Source: Rhizobium lentis (GTDB lineage Bacteria > Pseudomonadota > Alphaproteobacteria > Rhizobiales > Rhizobiaceae). From it: 64,000 nucleotides of DNA. Shown here in pieces: positions 50,433-59,925 of the stretch. The notes beneath the pieces were generated by a model. It worked only from the letters and a program-made list of their open reading frames with translations. It did no database searches and was not told the origin of the DNA. The position numbers and the translations under genes were made by a program. Location: assembly GCF_014200175.1 (NCBI RefSeq), contig NZ_JACHBD010000001.1, forward strand, positions 372,001 to 436,000, given 5' to 3'. Each line of letters starts with the position of its first letter. The stretch's first letter is position 1.

Positions 50433-51578
50433 TTACTTGTCGAGAATGGTCTTGCGGGCGCTGATCGTGCGGCCGCCGTCGGGGGAGAAGAGATAGAGCT
50501 CGTTCGCATCGAGCTTCAGCGCCACCTTCTGCCCGGCCGCAAAGGGCGCGACGTAGGAGAGCTGCGCGGTGATATTGCCGGTGCCGCTTTCCGACGCGAT
50601 GGTGCGGAGATTGCCGGCATCGACATAGAGAATGGTCTCGCGGCCGAGATGCTCGACGAGGCGGACCTCGCCATGCATGGCCCCGCCCTCGCTGCCCTCG
50701 GCGACAACAGAGATCGCCTCCGGGCGCACGCCGAGCGTGAGAGCCGCGCCTTTCGAGAGCGCCGTCGGCTGGGCGAGCTCCACGGTCAGCGGCGAAAGGC
50801 CGGGCGCCGAAACGGTGACATCCAGGCCGGAGACGGCGTCGAGGGTAACGCCGAGGAAATTCATTCTGGGCGCGCCGAGGAAGCCGGCGACGAAGAGGTT
50901 GTCGGGGTTGCGGTAGAGCGCCAGCGGCGAGCCTATCTGCTCGATGATCCCCTTGTTCAACACGACGATGCGGCTTGCCATGGTCATCGCCTCCACCTGG
51001 TCGTGGGTGACATAAACCATGGTGGCGCCGAGCTCGGCATGCAGGCTGCTGAGTTCGACGCGCATCTGGGTTCTGAGCGCCGCATCGAGGTTCGACAGCG
51101 GCTCGTCGAACAGGAAAACCTCGGGCGAGCGGGTGATCGCCCGGCCGATCGCCACGCGCTGCCGCTGGCCGCCGGAAAGCTGCTTCGGCCGCTTGTCGAG
51201 CTGGTCATCGATCCGGAGGATCTTGGCGGCGCGGGCGACCGCCGCGTCGATCTCGGCCTTCGGGCGCTTGGCCATGCGGAGGCCAAAGCCCATGTTTTCG
51301 GCCACCGTCATGTGCGGATAAAGCGCATAGGATTGGAAGACCATGGCGATGCCGCGGTCACCCGGCTCCTGCCGCGTCACATCGCGGCCGTTGATCACGA
51401 TCTGGCCGGATGAGATGGTCTCCAGCCCGGCGATGGATTTCAACAGCGTGGACTTGCCGCAGCCGGACGGGCCGACCATGACGATGAACTCGCCTTGCGC
51501 GACCGAAAGATCGATGCCGCGCAGCGCATGATAGGCGCCGTAATTCTTGTTGATCTCTCGCAGTTCGAGACTGGTCAT
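50433..51578 (-). CDS. Sugar ABC transporter ATPase (UgpC/MsmK type)
   Basis: This 381-residue ATPase has Walker A GPSGCGKSTLL, Q-loop VFQSYALYPHMTVAENM, signature LSGGQRQRVAIGRA and Walker B VFLFDEPLSNLD. A C-terminal TOBE/OB-fold regulatory part (about 240-380) is typical of CUT1 sugar importers. It starts after the two permease genes and ends 17 bases before the beta-galactosidase start. It powers uptake by the permeases and binding protein of this cluster. Confidence 0.93.
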   Translation of the reverse strand: MTSLELREINKNYGAYHALRGIDLSVAQGEFIVMVGPSGCGKSTLLKSIAGLETISSGQIVINGRDVTRQEPGDRGIAMVFQSYALYPHMTVAENMGFGLRMAKRPKAEIDAAVARAAKILRIDDQLDKRPKQLSGGQRQRVAIGRAITRSPEVFLFDEPLSNLDAALRTQMRVELSSLHAELGATMVYVTHDQVEAMTMASRIVVLNKGIIEQIGSPLALYRNPDNLFVAGFLGAPRMNFLGVTLDAVSGLDVTVSAPGLSPLTVELAQPTALSKGAALTLGVRPEAISVVAEGSEGGAMHGEVRLVEHLGRETILYVDAGNLRTIASESGTGNITAQLSYVAPFAAGQKVALKLDANELYLFSPDGGRTISARKTILDK

Positions 51579-51615
51579 ATCCTGGCCCTCTCTTGTTGAA
51601 ACGGAAGACGCCGGC

Positions 51616-52467
51616 TCATCCCTTCACCGCGCCCATGGTGAGGCCGGCGATGAAGTGCCGCTGCATCAGGAAGAACATGATGACGGGCGGCACGGCGACG
51701 ATGATCGTGCCTGCCGAAACCAGGTTCCAGGCCGAGACCCATTCGCCGCGCAGATTGGCAAGGCCAGCAGTGACCGGCTTGACGCTGTCGCTGACGGTCA
51801 GCACCACGGCCCAGAAATAATCGTTCCAGACGAAGGTGAAGATCAGGATGGCAAGGGCGGCGAGCGCCGGCCGCACCAGCGGGATCACTACATGGATCAG
51901 CGTCTGGAACGGCGAGGCGCCCTCGGCGCGGGCCGCCTGGAACAGCTCATCCGGCAATGCGGCAATGAAATTGCGCATGAAGAGTGTCGCAAACCCCGTC
52001 TGAAAGGCGACATGGAAGATGATCAGCGCCACGGTGGTATCGATCAGGTCGAGTCGCACCATCAGGTCGCGCACCGGGATCATCATGATCTGGTGCGGCA
52101 GGAAATTGCCGCCGACGAAGAGCGCGAAGATCAGCATGTTGCCGGGAAAGCGGTAGCGCGACAGCACGAAGCCCGCGAGCGTCGACAGCACCAGCACGCC
52201 GATCACGGAAGGGATGGTGATGATCAGGCTGTTCAGGAAATAGCGCGCCATCGGCGTGTCGGTGAACACGGCCCGGTAATTGTCGATGAGGCCGATCTCG
52301 GTCGGCCAGCCCCAGAGATTGCCGCCCATCACGTCCGCCGTCGAGCGGAAGGACGTGAGGATGATCGCAAAGAGCGGGCAGAGCCAGAGGATGAGCACGA
52401 TGACGACGGCAGACACATAGAACCGGCGCTGCCAGATCGCGCTTTCGGGAATGGGACGAGGATACAT
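51616..52467 (-). CDS. Sugar ABC transporter permease (MalG type)
   Basis: The 283-residue permease has six helices and the CUT1 inner-membrane signature EAA loop as FQAARAEGASPFQTLIHVVI PL (residues about 190-210). It begins MYPRPIPESAIWQRRFYVSA and its ATG shares a base with the stop of the MalF-type gene (TGATG), so the two are coupled. Upstream in-frame sequence overlaps the partner permease and is not part of this protein. It forms the translocation pore with the 52467-53351 product. Confidence 0.92.
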   Translation of the reverse strand: MYPRPIPESAIWQRRFYVSAVVIVLILWLCPLFAIILTSFRSTADVMGGNLWGWPTEIGLIDNYRAVFTDTPMARYFLNSLIITIPSVIGVLVLSTLAGFVLSRYRFPGNMLIFALFVGGNFLPHQIMMIPVRDLMVRLDLIDTTVALIIFHVAFQTGFATLFMRNFIAALPDELFQAARAEGASPFQTLIHVVIPLVRPALAALAILIFTFVWNDYFWAVVLTVSDSVKPVTAGLANLRGEWVSAWNLVSAGTIIVAVPPVIMFFLMQRHFIAGLTMGAVKG

Positions 52468-53351
52468 CAGCCTCCCCTCTCTTCGCTGCGGATGATGTGG
52501 GTGAGATACCAGGCGATGAAGACGGCCATGATCACGAAAAGCACCGAGGCGATCGCCGCGCCGTAGCCGAAGCGGTAGGAGAAGATCGACTGCTCGTACA
52601 TCTGGTAGGCAAGCACCGAGGAAGAGCCGAACGGCCCGCCCGCCGTCATAACCGAGATCATGTCGAAGGAGCGCAGCGCACCGACGACGGTGACGGCAAT
52701 GGCGATGAAGGTGACCTGCGTCAGCTGCGGCAGCACGATGTGGCGCAGCATGTTCCAGCCCCTCGCCCCATCGACGCGCCCCGCCCCGATCAGCTCTTCG
52801 CTCAGATTGTTGAGGCCGGCGAGATAGAGCACCATGCAGAAGGTGATCTGCGGCCAGAGGGCTGCGATGACGATCGCGAAAGTGACGAAATGTTCGTCGG
52901 AAAGCACGGCCGGCGCCACCGCCCCGAAGGCCCTGAAGATTAGCGCCAGCAGCCCGAACTCCGGCGTATAGACCCAGGTGAAGACGACGCCGACGGTCAC
53001 CGACGCCAGCACCAGCGGAATGAAGAACAGCGACTTCAGGAAGCGCATGCCTGCAATCTTCTGGTTGACCAAGAGCGCAATGGCGAGCCCGATCGGCGGC
53101 GCGGCCATGAACATCACGAGCCAGATCAGGTTGTTCTTCAGCGACACGTAGAATTGCGGATCGCTGTAGAGCTCGACGTAATTGCCGAGCCCAATCCACA
53201 CCATCGGCCCGAACCCGTCCCACTCGTGAAAACTGATCCACACACTCCTGACCGCCGAGAGCAGGATGACGGTGAAGAACAGCGCGATCGCAGGCGCGAT
53301 AAGCAAAGTCGGGGTAAGCCACCAACGCTGGCGGCGCCATAATGTCTGCAT
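52467..53351 (-). CDS. Sugar ABC transporter permease (MalF type)
   Basis: The 294-residue permease has six helices, starting LTPTLLIAPAIALFFTVILL, and the coupling loop GAGRVDGARGWNMLRHIVLP (about 203-222). ATG 53351 is chosen because it begins a normal CUT1 N-terminus (MQTLWRRQRWW). An upstream in-frame extension is made from a palindromic repeat. It pairs with the MalG-type permease directly downstream. Confidence 0.92.
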   Translation of the reverse strand: MQTLWRRQRWWLTPTLLIAPAIALFFTVILLSAVRSVWISFHEWDGFGPMVWIGLGNYVELYSDPQFYVSLKNNLIWLVMFMAAPPIGLAIALLVNQKIAGMRFLKSLFFIPLVLASVTVGVVFTWVYTPEFGLLALIFRAFGAVAPAVLSDEHFVTFAIVIAALWPQITFCMVLYLAGLNNLSEELIGAGRVDGARGWNMLRHIVLPQLTQVTFIAIAVTVVGALRSFDMISVMTAGGPFGSSSVLAYQMYEQSIFSYRFGYGAAIASVLFVIMAVFIAWYLTHIIRSEERGG

Positions 53352-53412
53352 GTCGAGAACCTTGTTTAGGATAAGAGCAAGCGGTGAAGCTTGCCCTTCA
53401 TCCGGTTGCCGC

Positions 53413-53525
53413 CCCCTTCTCCCCGTAAACGGGGCGAAGGGGAAACGCCGCAACCTCTCCGTCCCTCGCCAACATCTCGCAGGGCACGTCCCCTCTCCCC
53501 GCAAGCGGAGAGGGTTAGGGTGAGG
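53413..53525. repeat. Two-hairpin intergenic repeat
   Basis: One hairpin spans 53413-53442 (CCCCTTCTCCCCGT and its near-inverse). A second spans about 53489-53525 (CCCCTCTCCCCGC, then GCGGAGAGGGTTAGGGTGAG). They lie between the binding-protein and permease genes and may lower downstream transcription relative to the binding protein. Confidence 0.7.
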
Positions 53526-53549
53526 GGCAAACCTCAAAACACGCCAGCC

Positions 53550-54836
53550 TCAGATCTTATAAATTCGCTTCCGCGTCCCCTCGAGCCGCGTCAGGATCGC
53601 CTTGCGCCGGTCGGGCTTGGCCATGAATTCCTGGAAGCCGACGAGGCCGGCCTGGGCCATGTCGGGGTCGCTGTCGCGGTCGTAATATTGCGAGGTGCCC
53701 TGCACCGTCTTCATCGTCTCGACGGCGACGTTGACGAGCGGATCCTTGCTCGGCGGCAGGTCGTGACGCGGCGGCACGTTGCCGCCCGGCTCCAGATAGG
53801 CTGCCAAATTCTCCGGCCTGTAGAAATAGGCGAGGAAATCGCGCGCGCCCTGCTTGTTCTTCGCCTTGGCGGGAATGTGGATCGAATTGACCGAGAACTC
53901 CTCGAAATGGCCGACCTTGGCGTCGAGCACCGGGAAGGTGGCATAGGCGAGCTGCGGCAAATCCGCTTCAGTGAAGGCCGAACGCAGGAAGGCGCCGAGG
54001 TTCATCATGCCGGCCTTCTTCTGCGCCAGAAGTGCGGCGGCCTCCTGCCAACCGAAGGAGGTGTGGTTTGGCGTGAAGAAGCCCTTTGATATCATCGCCT
54101 CCCACTGGTCGAAGACGGCAGTCAGCGACGGATCGAGATAGCTCATCTCGCCGTTCATCAGCGCCATGTGCTTGTCGAGCCCGTTGATGCGCAGGTTCAT
54201 CTGGTCGAACCAGCCGGCCGCCGGCCACAATTCCTTGGTGCCGATCGCGATCGGCGTGATGCCGGCCGCCTTGCACTTGTCGCCATAGGCCATGAAGTCC
54301 TCGGCGGTCTTCGGCACTGTAAGGCCATGCTGCTCGAACACATCCTTGCGATAGAACATGCCCCAGAGCGTGCCGCCCGTGGGAAGTCCATATTGCTTGC
54401 CGTCCTCGGTGACGGCGCCGGCCGTCGCACCCAGCACGTCCTTGTATTTTTCCTTCTCGAACAGGTCGGAAATATCGTCGAACAGGCCGCGCTTGACGAA
54501 GGCACGCATGCGGTTGCCCGAGAACCAGGAGCAGACATCCGGCGCGCCCGCGACGAGATAGTTGCGGATCGCCGTCTTGTGCGCCTCGTGATCCATGTTG
54601 TTGATGACGACGTTGACGCCGGATTCCTTGGTGAAGCCCGCCGCGATCGCTTTCAGCGCGTCGAGTGCCGCACCGTTGTTTTCGGCCGAGATCATCGTAA
54701 CCTCCTGCGCCTGCGCGATCGCCGGGATCGGAAGGCCGCCGACCGCCGCACCGGTGACCGCGGCCGCGGAAACAGCGCCCGCCCCTTTCAGGAAGCTTCT
54801 GCGGGTGGTTTCGGGAAATTGCTTCGAAAATGCCAT
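53550..54836 (-). CDS. Tat-exported extracellular sugar-binding protein
   Basis: The 428-residue protein has a twin-arginine signal (TTRRSFLKGAGAVSAAAVTG, then cleavage near AIAQAQE). The mature CUT1-type binding protein includes NVVINNMDHEAHKTAIRNYL, DVCSWFSGNRMRAFVKRG and the hinge-like GGTLWGMFYRKDVF. ATG 54836 places the RR motif correctly. An upstream in-frame extension to 54989 would bury the signal. It captures the sugar in the periplasm for the permeases encoded downstream. It is divergent from a ROK regulator across about 200 bases. Confidence 0.92.
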   Translation of the reverse strand: MAFSKQFPETTRRSFLKGAGAVSAAAVTGAAVGGLPIPAIAQAQEVTMISAENNGAALDALKAIAAGFTKESGVNVVINNMDHEAHKTAIRNYLVAGAPDVCSWFSGNRMRAFVKRGLFDDISDLFEKEKYKDVLGATAGAVTEDGKQYGLPTGGTLWGMFYRKDVFEQHGLTVPKTAEDFMAYGDKCKAAGITPIAIGTKELWPAAGWFDQMNLRINGLDKHMALMNGEMSYLDPSLTAVFDQWEAMISKGFFTPNHTSFGWQEAAALLAQKKAGMMNLGAFLRSAFTEADLPQLAYATFPVLDAKVGHFEEFSVNSIHIPAKAKNKQGARDFLAYFYRPENLAAYLEPGGNVPPRHDLPPSKDPLVNVAVETMKTVQGTSQYYDRDSDPDMAQAGLVGFQEFMAKPDRRKAILTRLEGTRKRIYKI

Positions 54837-55011
54837 TGAATTCCTCCCAGTTGATCGATCAACACCGCCCGTCTCAAGCGGCCCCCTCCCTGGAACGCGC
54901 TCGATCAGGCATTCAACGCGCCGTTCGCCCTGCGATGCCTGGCGTACAATCGCCCCGGCTTCAGTTGATCGGCGGGCGAACTTATGCATAGATTGAGCGA
55001 GCCCGCAATAA

Positions 55012-55028
55012 TTAATTTACAAAATTAA
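55012..55028. promoter_or_regulatory. Perfect palindrome, candidate ROK operator
   Basis: TTAATTT (55012-55018) and its exact inverse AAATTAA (55022-55028) flank ACA, eleven bases before the GTG start of the ROK gene and overlapping its ribosome site. AT-rich palindromes of this type are the usual operators of ROK repressors (NagC, Mlc, XylR). Autoregulation and control of the divergent transporter are inferred. Confidence 0.6.
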
Positions 55029-55038
55029 GGAATGCATC

Positions 55039-56247
55039 GTGAAGCTGAAAGGCGACCAGACCACGGCGAGAGCCATGAACCGACGCCTCATCCTCAACCT
55101 TCTCAGACGCGAAGGGCCGAGGAGCCGCGCCGATATCGCCACCGTCATCGGCCTCTCCCCGGCCGCCGTCACCTTCGTCGTCGCCGACCTTCTGGAGGAA
55201 GGCATCGTCACCGAGGGCAAGGCCGTGCCCGGCCCCGCCGGCCGCCGGCCGATCCCCGTCGAGATCAACTACGAGCACTCGCTCGCGCTCGGCTTCAAGC
55301 TGATGGTGGATTCGGTGGAATGCGTGGCGACCGATCTCGCCACCAATCCCGTTGCCGCCATGCGCGTCGGCCTGGAGGGCCACGATCCCCATTATGTCGC
55401 CGATCTCCTGGCCGGCACCGTGCCCGCGCTGGTCAAGCTCGCCGGCCGGCCGAAGGCCAAGCTCGCCGGCATCGGCATCTCCATGCCCGGTGTCATCAAC
55501 CACGAGCAGACGGCCTGCGTACGCAGCCACCGTTTCCGATGGGACAACGTTCCGCTCGCCTCGCTGGTGGCCGCCCGCGTCCACGTGCCGGTCTGGCTGG
55601 AGGACGATACCAACGCCTACGCCATCGCCCAGCAGCTCTTCGGCCTCGGCCGCCAGCACCGCAACATGGCGGTGCTCGCCGTCGGCGTCGGCATCAGCTG
55701 CGCCCTCGTCATCGACGGCAAGCTCTATCGCGGCGCCAATGGCGCTGCCGGCAAATTCGGCCACACGCTGTTCGAGGAAGGCGGCCGCCTCTGCGAATGC
55801 GGCAAGCGCGGCTGCCTGATGGCCTACCACTCCGAACTGTCGATGCTGCGCCGCTGGCGCGAAACGACCGGCCGCGAGGACCTCGGCCTCCCCGAACTCC
55901 GCACCGCCCTCGCCTCAGGCGATGCCACCGCCCTCACCCTCGTCGGAGATTCCGGCCGCGGCATCGGCACGGCGCTCGCCAACCTCGTCAACATCACCGA
56001 CCCCGAAGTGATTGTCGCCGGCGGCGAAGCCGTCTCCCTCGGCGACGCCTTCCTCACGCCCCTGCGCGAAGCCCTCACCGCCCGCACCTTCCGCACCGCA
56101 CCGCCGCTGCTGCCCGACTGGGAGGACAACTCCTGGGCCCGGGGAGCGGCGGCCCTGGTGACGCAGAAGATATTTGATTTCGAGTCATCCGGCGGGGTGA
56201 CGGATATAGCGACGCTGGGCGTCAGAGGCTCGACGTCGGCGGCTTGA
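55039..56247 (+). CDS. ROK-family transcriptional regulator
   Basis: The 402-residue protein has an N-terminal winged helix (about 10-75: SRADIATVIGLSPAAVTFVV) and a ROK sugar-kinase-like domain with GIGISMPGVINHEQ, VWLEDDTNAYA, GKFGHTLFEEGG and the zinc-binding CECGKRGCLMAYH. The start is GTG 55039 behind AAGG. It is divergent from the sugar-binding protein gene and most likely represses the importer/GH42 operon until the sugar binds. No glucokinase is encoded here. Confidence 0.92.
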   Translation: MKLKGDQTTARAMNRRLILNLLRREGPRSRADIATVIGLSPAAVTFVVADLLEEGIVTEGKAVPGPAGRRPIPVEINYEHSLALGFKLMVDSVECVATDLATNPVAAMRVGLEGHDPHYVADLLAGTVPALVKLAGRPKAKLAGIGISMPGVINHEQTACVRSHRFRWDNVPLASLVAARVHVPVWLEDDTNAYAIAQQLFGLGRQHRNMAVLAVGVGISCALVIDGKLYRGANGAAGKFGHTLFEEGGRLCECGKRGCLMAYHSELSMLRRWRETTGREDLGLPELRTALASGDATALTLVGDSGRGIGTALANLVNITDPEVIVAGGEAVSLGDAFLTPLREALTARTFRTAPPLLPDWEDNSWARGAAALVTQKIFDFESSGGVTDIATLGVRGSTSAA

Positions 56248-56310
56248 AGTGCGGCAGAACGGCAGATTGTCTATCGGACGGTGTGCGGCACCCGCTCTTC
56301 CCTGCCGGGC

Positions 56311-56332
56311 ATCTCCCCCACAAGGGGGAGAT
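56311..56332. repeat. Intergenic hairpin
   Basis: ATCTCCCCC (56311-56319) and its exact inverse (56324-56332) flank ACAA. The surrounding CTGCCGGGC and CGGCAAGTGGG resemble the RIME-type element at 4055. It lies between convergent genes and could serve as a terminator. Confidence 0.6.
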
Positions 56333-56423
56333 CGGCAAGTGGGATTTCGCGCCCACTCGCCACATGGACTTTCAGCTTGCCCGCCCCTTCGTCCGACTTA
56401 GGGACGTTACATGGCCGCGCTGC

Positions 56424-56879
56424 CTATTGCTGCTGTTGCGACTGCGCCGGCGGCGGTGTTCCGATCTTGTCCAGGACCTTCTTGGCCAGGGCCGGGTCGC
56501 TCTGCGCGGCCGTCAGGATCGAGGAATATTCCTCGACCGAGATGTCGTTGGAGGACTGGACGGTTTCGACCATCTCCTTCTTGGCCTCTTCCTGCAGCTT
56601 TTGCTTTGCTGCCTGATCCTTCGTTGCGTCGATCTTGGCCGAATATTGCTGCCGGACCTTATCGACCTGCAGGTAGGCGACGGCAAAGGCTTCGAGTTTT
56701 TGATCGCTGACGGCCGCCGGCGCAGCCGTGCCGCCGCTCTGCCCCTGCATCGGCGCCTGGCCCTGCGCGGCCGGCTGCTGTTGCGCTTGCGCCATCTCGA
56801 CAGCCGAAGCCGGGCTGAACGCCAGCAGGCTGAAGACCGCAGCGGTCATCATTGCAACAGGTGTGTAACGAGTGATCAT
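56424..56879 (-). CDS. DUF4168-domain secreted protein
   Basis: This 151-residue protein has a signal peptide (MITRYTPVAMMTAAVFSLLA, cleaved near SAVEMAQA), a Gln/Ala/Gly-rich linker and a DUF4168 helical domain (about 58-140). The domain includes SDQKLEAFAVAYLQVDKVRQ, a KKEMVETVQSSNDISVEEYS segment and a Q-rich tail. AAAGGAACG precedes ATG 56879. The domain's function is not known, but members are periplasmic and occur widely in rhizobia and cyanobacteria. It is a single gene. Confidence 0.82.
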   Translation of the reverse strand: MITRYTPVAMMTAAVFSLLAFSPASAVEMAQAQQQPAAQGQAPMQGQSGGTAAPAAVSDQKLEAFAVAYLQVDKVRQQYSAKIDATKDQAAKQKLQEEAKKEMVETVQSSNDISVEEYSSILTAAQSDPALAKKVLDKIGTPPPAQSQQQQ

Positions 56880-57062
56880 ATTCGTTCCTTTTTCACGTGC
56901 GTGATTTGACGGCAGCAAGACCGCCTCGGTCGATCGCTCGGCCGCTGAAAAGGCCGGCGAGGTCGCGACGATGAAGCCTGAAAAGGGCACGATGCGGCGG
57001 TAACAGGGCTATTTACTGACGATTGAGCGGCGGCTTTGTGACCAACGGAGGCCGGCCCAGCC

Positions 57063-57926
57063 CTACCGCGCAAACTTCCTCGCCCCCGCCACGCACAGAA
57101 TTACGGCGATCGTTACAGCCAGCATGCTCCACGTCACCGTCTCACGCAGCAGGGTGGCGGCGAGCGAAAGGCCGAAGAAGGGCTGGAGCAGCTGCAACTG
57201 GCCGACGGCGGCGATGCCGCCCTGGGAGAGGCCACGATACCAGAAGATGAAGCCGATCAGCATGGAGAACAGCGAGACATAGGCAAGGCCGACGAGCGCC
57301 GGGGTTTCGATGCCGGCAAAACTCGCCGGACGGTATAGAAGGGCGGCCGTGACCATCAGCGGCAGCGACAGCACTAGCGCCCAGGAAATCACCTGCCAGC
57401 CGCCCAGCGTGCGCGACAGCCTGCCGCCTTCGGCGTAACCGAGACCGCAGACAAGGACAGCCGCCAGCATCAGGACGTCGCCGACCGGCGATGCGGTCAC
57501 CCCTTGCGCCAAGGCAAAGCCCGCCACCAGCGCACTGCCGAGAATGGAAAAGAGCCAGAAGGCCGGCTTTGGCCGCTCGCCGGCGCGGATGACGCCGAAG
57601 GTCGCGGTTGCCAGCGGCAGAAGGCCAATGAAGACGATGGAATGGGCCGAGGTGACATGCTGCAGTGCCAGCGCCGTCAGCAGCGGAAAGCCCACCACGA
57701 CGCCGAGTGCGACAACGAAGAGCGAGACGATATCGCGCCCTGACGGCCGTTTCTCACGAAAGATGATCAGCAGGCAGAGCGCCAATGCCCCGGCGATCGC
57801 CGCGCGCGCGACGGTCAGGAACACGGGATCAAACTGCGCCACTGCGACGCGCGTTGCCGGCAGCGAGCCGCTGAAGATCACCACGCCGACCAAGCCGTTG
57901 ATCCATCCTGCCGTCATGCGTTCCAT
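57063..57926 (-). CDS. EamA-family (DMT) transporter
   Basis: The 287-residue protein has ten hydrophobic helices in two EamA repeats, starting WINGLVGVVIFSGSLPATRV and ending SMLAVTIAVILCVAGARKFA, with the conserved ALQHVTSAHSIVFIGLLPLA segment in repeat 1. These proteins export amino acids or other metabolites. It is divergent from a MocR-type aminotransferase regulator, a pairing in which the regulator commonly controls the exporter. The likely start is ATG 57926 with GGAAGAG upstream. The substrate is unknown. Confidence 0.88.
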   Translation of the reverse strand: MERMTAGWINGLVGVVIFSGSLPATRVAVAQFDPVFLTVARAAIAGALALCLLIIFREKRPSGRDIVSLFVVALGVVVGFPLLTALALQHVTSAHSIVFIGLLPLATATFGVIRAGERPKPAFWLFSILGSALVAGFALAQGVTASPVGDVLMLAAVLVCGLGYAEGGRLSRTLGGWQVISWALVLSLPLMVTAALLYRPASFAGIETPALVGLAYVSLFSMLIGFIFWYRGLSQGGIAAVGQLQLLQPFFGLSLAATLLRETVTWSMLAVTIAVILCVAGARKFAR

Positions 57927-58128
57927 TATGCACTCTTCCTTCCTGATGCATGCCGTCCAAAGCACCCTCAGCTTTGGACGGCATGTATGAAAACAACCAC
58001 CTAAGGCGCGTCACTTGAATCAAATTCGCAGCGAGGGGCTTCAGCCTTTATCGATCAGGACGGATGGCCAGGACAGTGACAGTCTGATACGATTTCAACA
58101 AACTGTTATGGTTCGAAAAGCAGTACAG

Positions 58129-59529
58129 ATGGGCGAAGAACTGGCAGGACGCACACGCGTCGAGATGGTCATGGCAACGATCCGGCAGCGCATTGCCGGC
58201 CGCAGCCTGACGCCCGGCGCAAGGCTGCCGTCGGTGCGGGGATTGGCGGCGACGTTGAAGCTGTCGACGTCGACCGTGGTCGATGCCTATGAGCGCCTGG
58301 TTGCCGAAGGCGCGATCCTGGCGAGACCAGGCTCCGGCTTCTATGTCGCCAACCAGGCAGCACCCTTTGCGCTTGCGGAGGCCGGGCCGAAGCTCGATCG
58401 CGCCGTCGATCCGTTCTGGATATCGCGGCAATCGCTGGAGGCCGGCGAGAGTGACCTGAAACCCGGCTGCGGCTGGCTGCCGCCCTCCTGGCTGCCCGGC
58501 GAAGCCATGCGCCGCGGGCTCAGAACGCTTGCCCGCGCCGACGGGCCGGCGCTTGCTGACTACGGTTCGCCCCTCGGCCTGCCGCCGCTGCGCCAGCTGA
58601 TTTCGCGGCGCATGGGCGAACGCGGCATCGAAGCCTCCCCCGACCAGATCATGCTGGCGGATTCCGGCACGCAGGCAATCGATCTGCTCTGCCGCTTCCT
58701 GTTAGAACCCGGCGATACCGTGCTGGTCGACGACCCCTGCTATTTCAATTTCCATGCCCTGCTGCGCGCCCATCGGGCAAAGATCGTCGGCGTGCCCTAC
58801 ACACCGCACGGTCCCGATATCGAGCTGTTTGCGCAAGTCGTCGCTGAACACCGGCCGCGCCTCTACATCACCAATTCCGCCATCCACAATCCCACCGGTG
58901 CAACGCTGTCCCCGGTGACGGCACACCGGCTTCTGAAACTCGCCGACCAGTTCGACCTCGTCATCATCGAGGACGATATCTTCGCCGATTTCGAATACAC
59001 CCCGGCGCCCCGCCTTGCCGTTTTCGACGGGCTCGAGCGGGTCATCCATATCGGCAGCTTTTCGAAGACGCTCTCAGCCTCGGCCCGCTGCGGCTTTATC
59101 GCCGCCAAACCGGAATGGGTCGACGGACTGACCGATCTCAAGATCGCCACCGCCTTCGGCGGCGGCCGGCTGACGGCGGAACTGGTGCTGAACGTCTTGA
59201 ACGACGGCAGCTACCGCAAACACATGGAGACGCTGAGACAGCGGCTTTCCCGGGCGATGGGCGAGGTCTCGGCCCGGCTAAAAGGGTTGGGGATAATGCC
59301 CTGGCTGGAGCCGCCGGCCGGGATGTTCCTCTGGTGCCGGCTGCCCGACGGCGTCGATGCGGCCGACGTGGCGCGGGCCGCGCTGGAAAGGAAGATCGTG
59401 CTTGCCCCCGGCAATGCTTTCAGCCTGTCGCAATCGGCGACGAATTTCATGCGGTTCAATGTGTCGCAGATGTTGGATCGGCGGGTGTTCGAGGTGCTGG
59501 AGGAGGTATTGGGGAGGCTGAGGAAGTGA
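58129..59529 (+). CDS. MocR-type regulator (GntR winged helix fused to aminotransferase)
   Basis: The protein has an N-terminal GntR winged helix (TRVEMVMATIRQRIAGRSLT, ARLPSVRGLAATLKLSTST) and a class I aminotransferase-like domain. The PLP Lys is in GSFSKTLSASARCGF, with the substrate loop NSAIHNPTGATLSPVT and the cofactor Asp in VIIEDDIFADFEY. Such regulators bind PLP and an amino acid and control nearby genes. The divergent EamA exporter is the probable target. The start is uncertain: ATG 58129 is the usual family start, but ATG 58108 and TTG 58015 are in frame upstream. No good ribosome site marks any of them. Confidence 0.9.
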   Translation: MGEELAGRTRVEMVMATIRQRIAGRSLTPGARLPSVRGLAATLKLSTSTVVDAYERLVAEGAILARPGSGFYVANQAAPFALAEAGPKLDRAVDPFWISRQSLEAGESDLKPGCGWLPPSWLPGEAMRRGLRTLARADGPALADYGSPLGLPPLRQLISRRMGERGIEASPDQIMLADSGTQAIDLLCRFLLEPGDTVLVDDPCYFNFHALLRAHRAKIVGVPYTPHGPDIELFAQVVAEHRPRLYITNSAIHNPTGATLSPVTAHRLLKLADQFDLVIIEDDIFADFEYTPAPRLAVFDGLERVIHIGSFSKTLSASARCGFIAAKPEWVDGLTDLKIATAFGGGRLTAELVLNVLNDGSYRKHMETLRQRLSRAMGEVSARLKGLGIMPWLEPPAGMFLWCRLPDGVDAADVARAALERKIVLAPGNAFSLSQSATNFMRFNVSQMLDRRVFEVLEEVLGRLRK

Positions 59530-59592
59530 GAGAGAACACGCTCGCCGTTGCCGCACGGCACCCCTTCGTCCTCATCTCGTCAACGCCACACC

Positions 59593-59919
59593 TCAAAACG
59601 ACCGATTGACCGCCGTGTCGTTCTCCAGCCGCGTCACGCAGCCTTCGAGCTTGGCGAGCAGCAGGTCGAAATCGAGCGGCTTCGTCAGGTAGTCCGCCGC
59701 CCCGGCCCGCAGGCCGGCGAGCGTATTTTCCCGGTCGGTCAGCGCCGTCAGCAGGATGAAGGGGATGTTGGAGAGCTCTGGGTGGTTGATCTGGATTTCC
59801 GCCAGAAGCTGGTGCCCGTGCATGACAGGCATGGAAATATCGCTGATGACGATGTCCGGCCATTTCGACAGTATCATTTCCAGGCCTTCGGCGCCGTTCG
59901 AGGCCTTTGCGCCCGCGCG
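59593..59919 (-). pseudogene. Remnant of a response-regulator receiver domain
   Basis: The frame reads RAGAKASNGAEGLEMILSKW then PDIVISDISMPVMHGHQLLA, with the phospho-Asp in ISDISMPVMHG, the Thr in FILLTALTD and the Lys in DYLTKPLD, so it is the C-terminal two thirds of a receiver domain. The first strand with its acidic pair is missing and the frame begins right after a stop at 59920-59922. An ATG inside (59877) could start only a broken domain. It appears to have been joined to the CHASE4 remnant upstream by deletion. Confidence 0.65.
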
Positions 59920-59925
59920 TCACTC

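Noticed and set aside
52468..53340. N-terminal extension of the MalG-type permease by about 290 residues
   Set aside because: The extension overlaps the MalF-type gene in another frame. The TGATG junction at 52465-52469 marks the real start.
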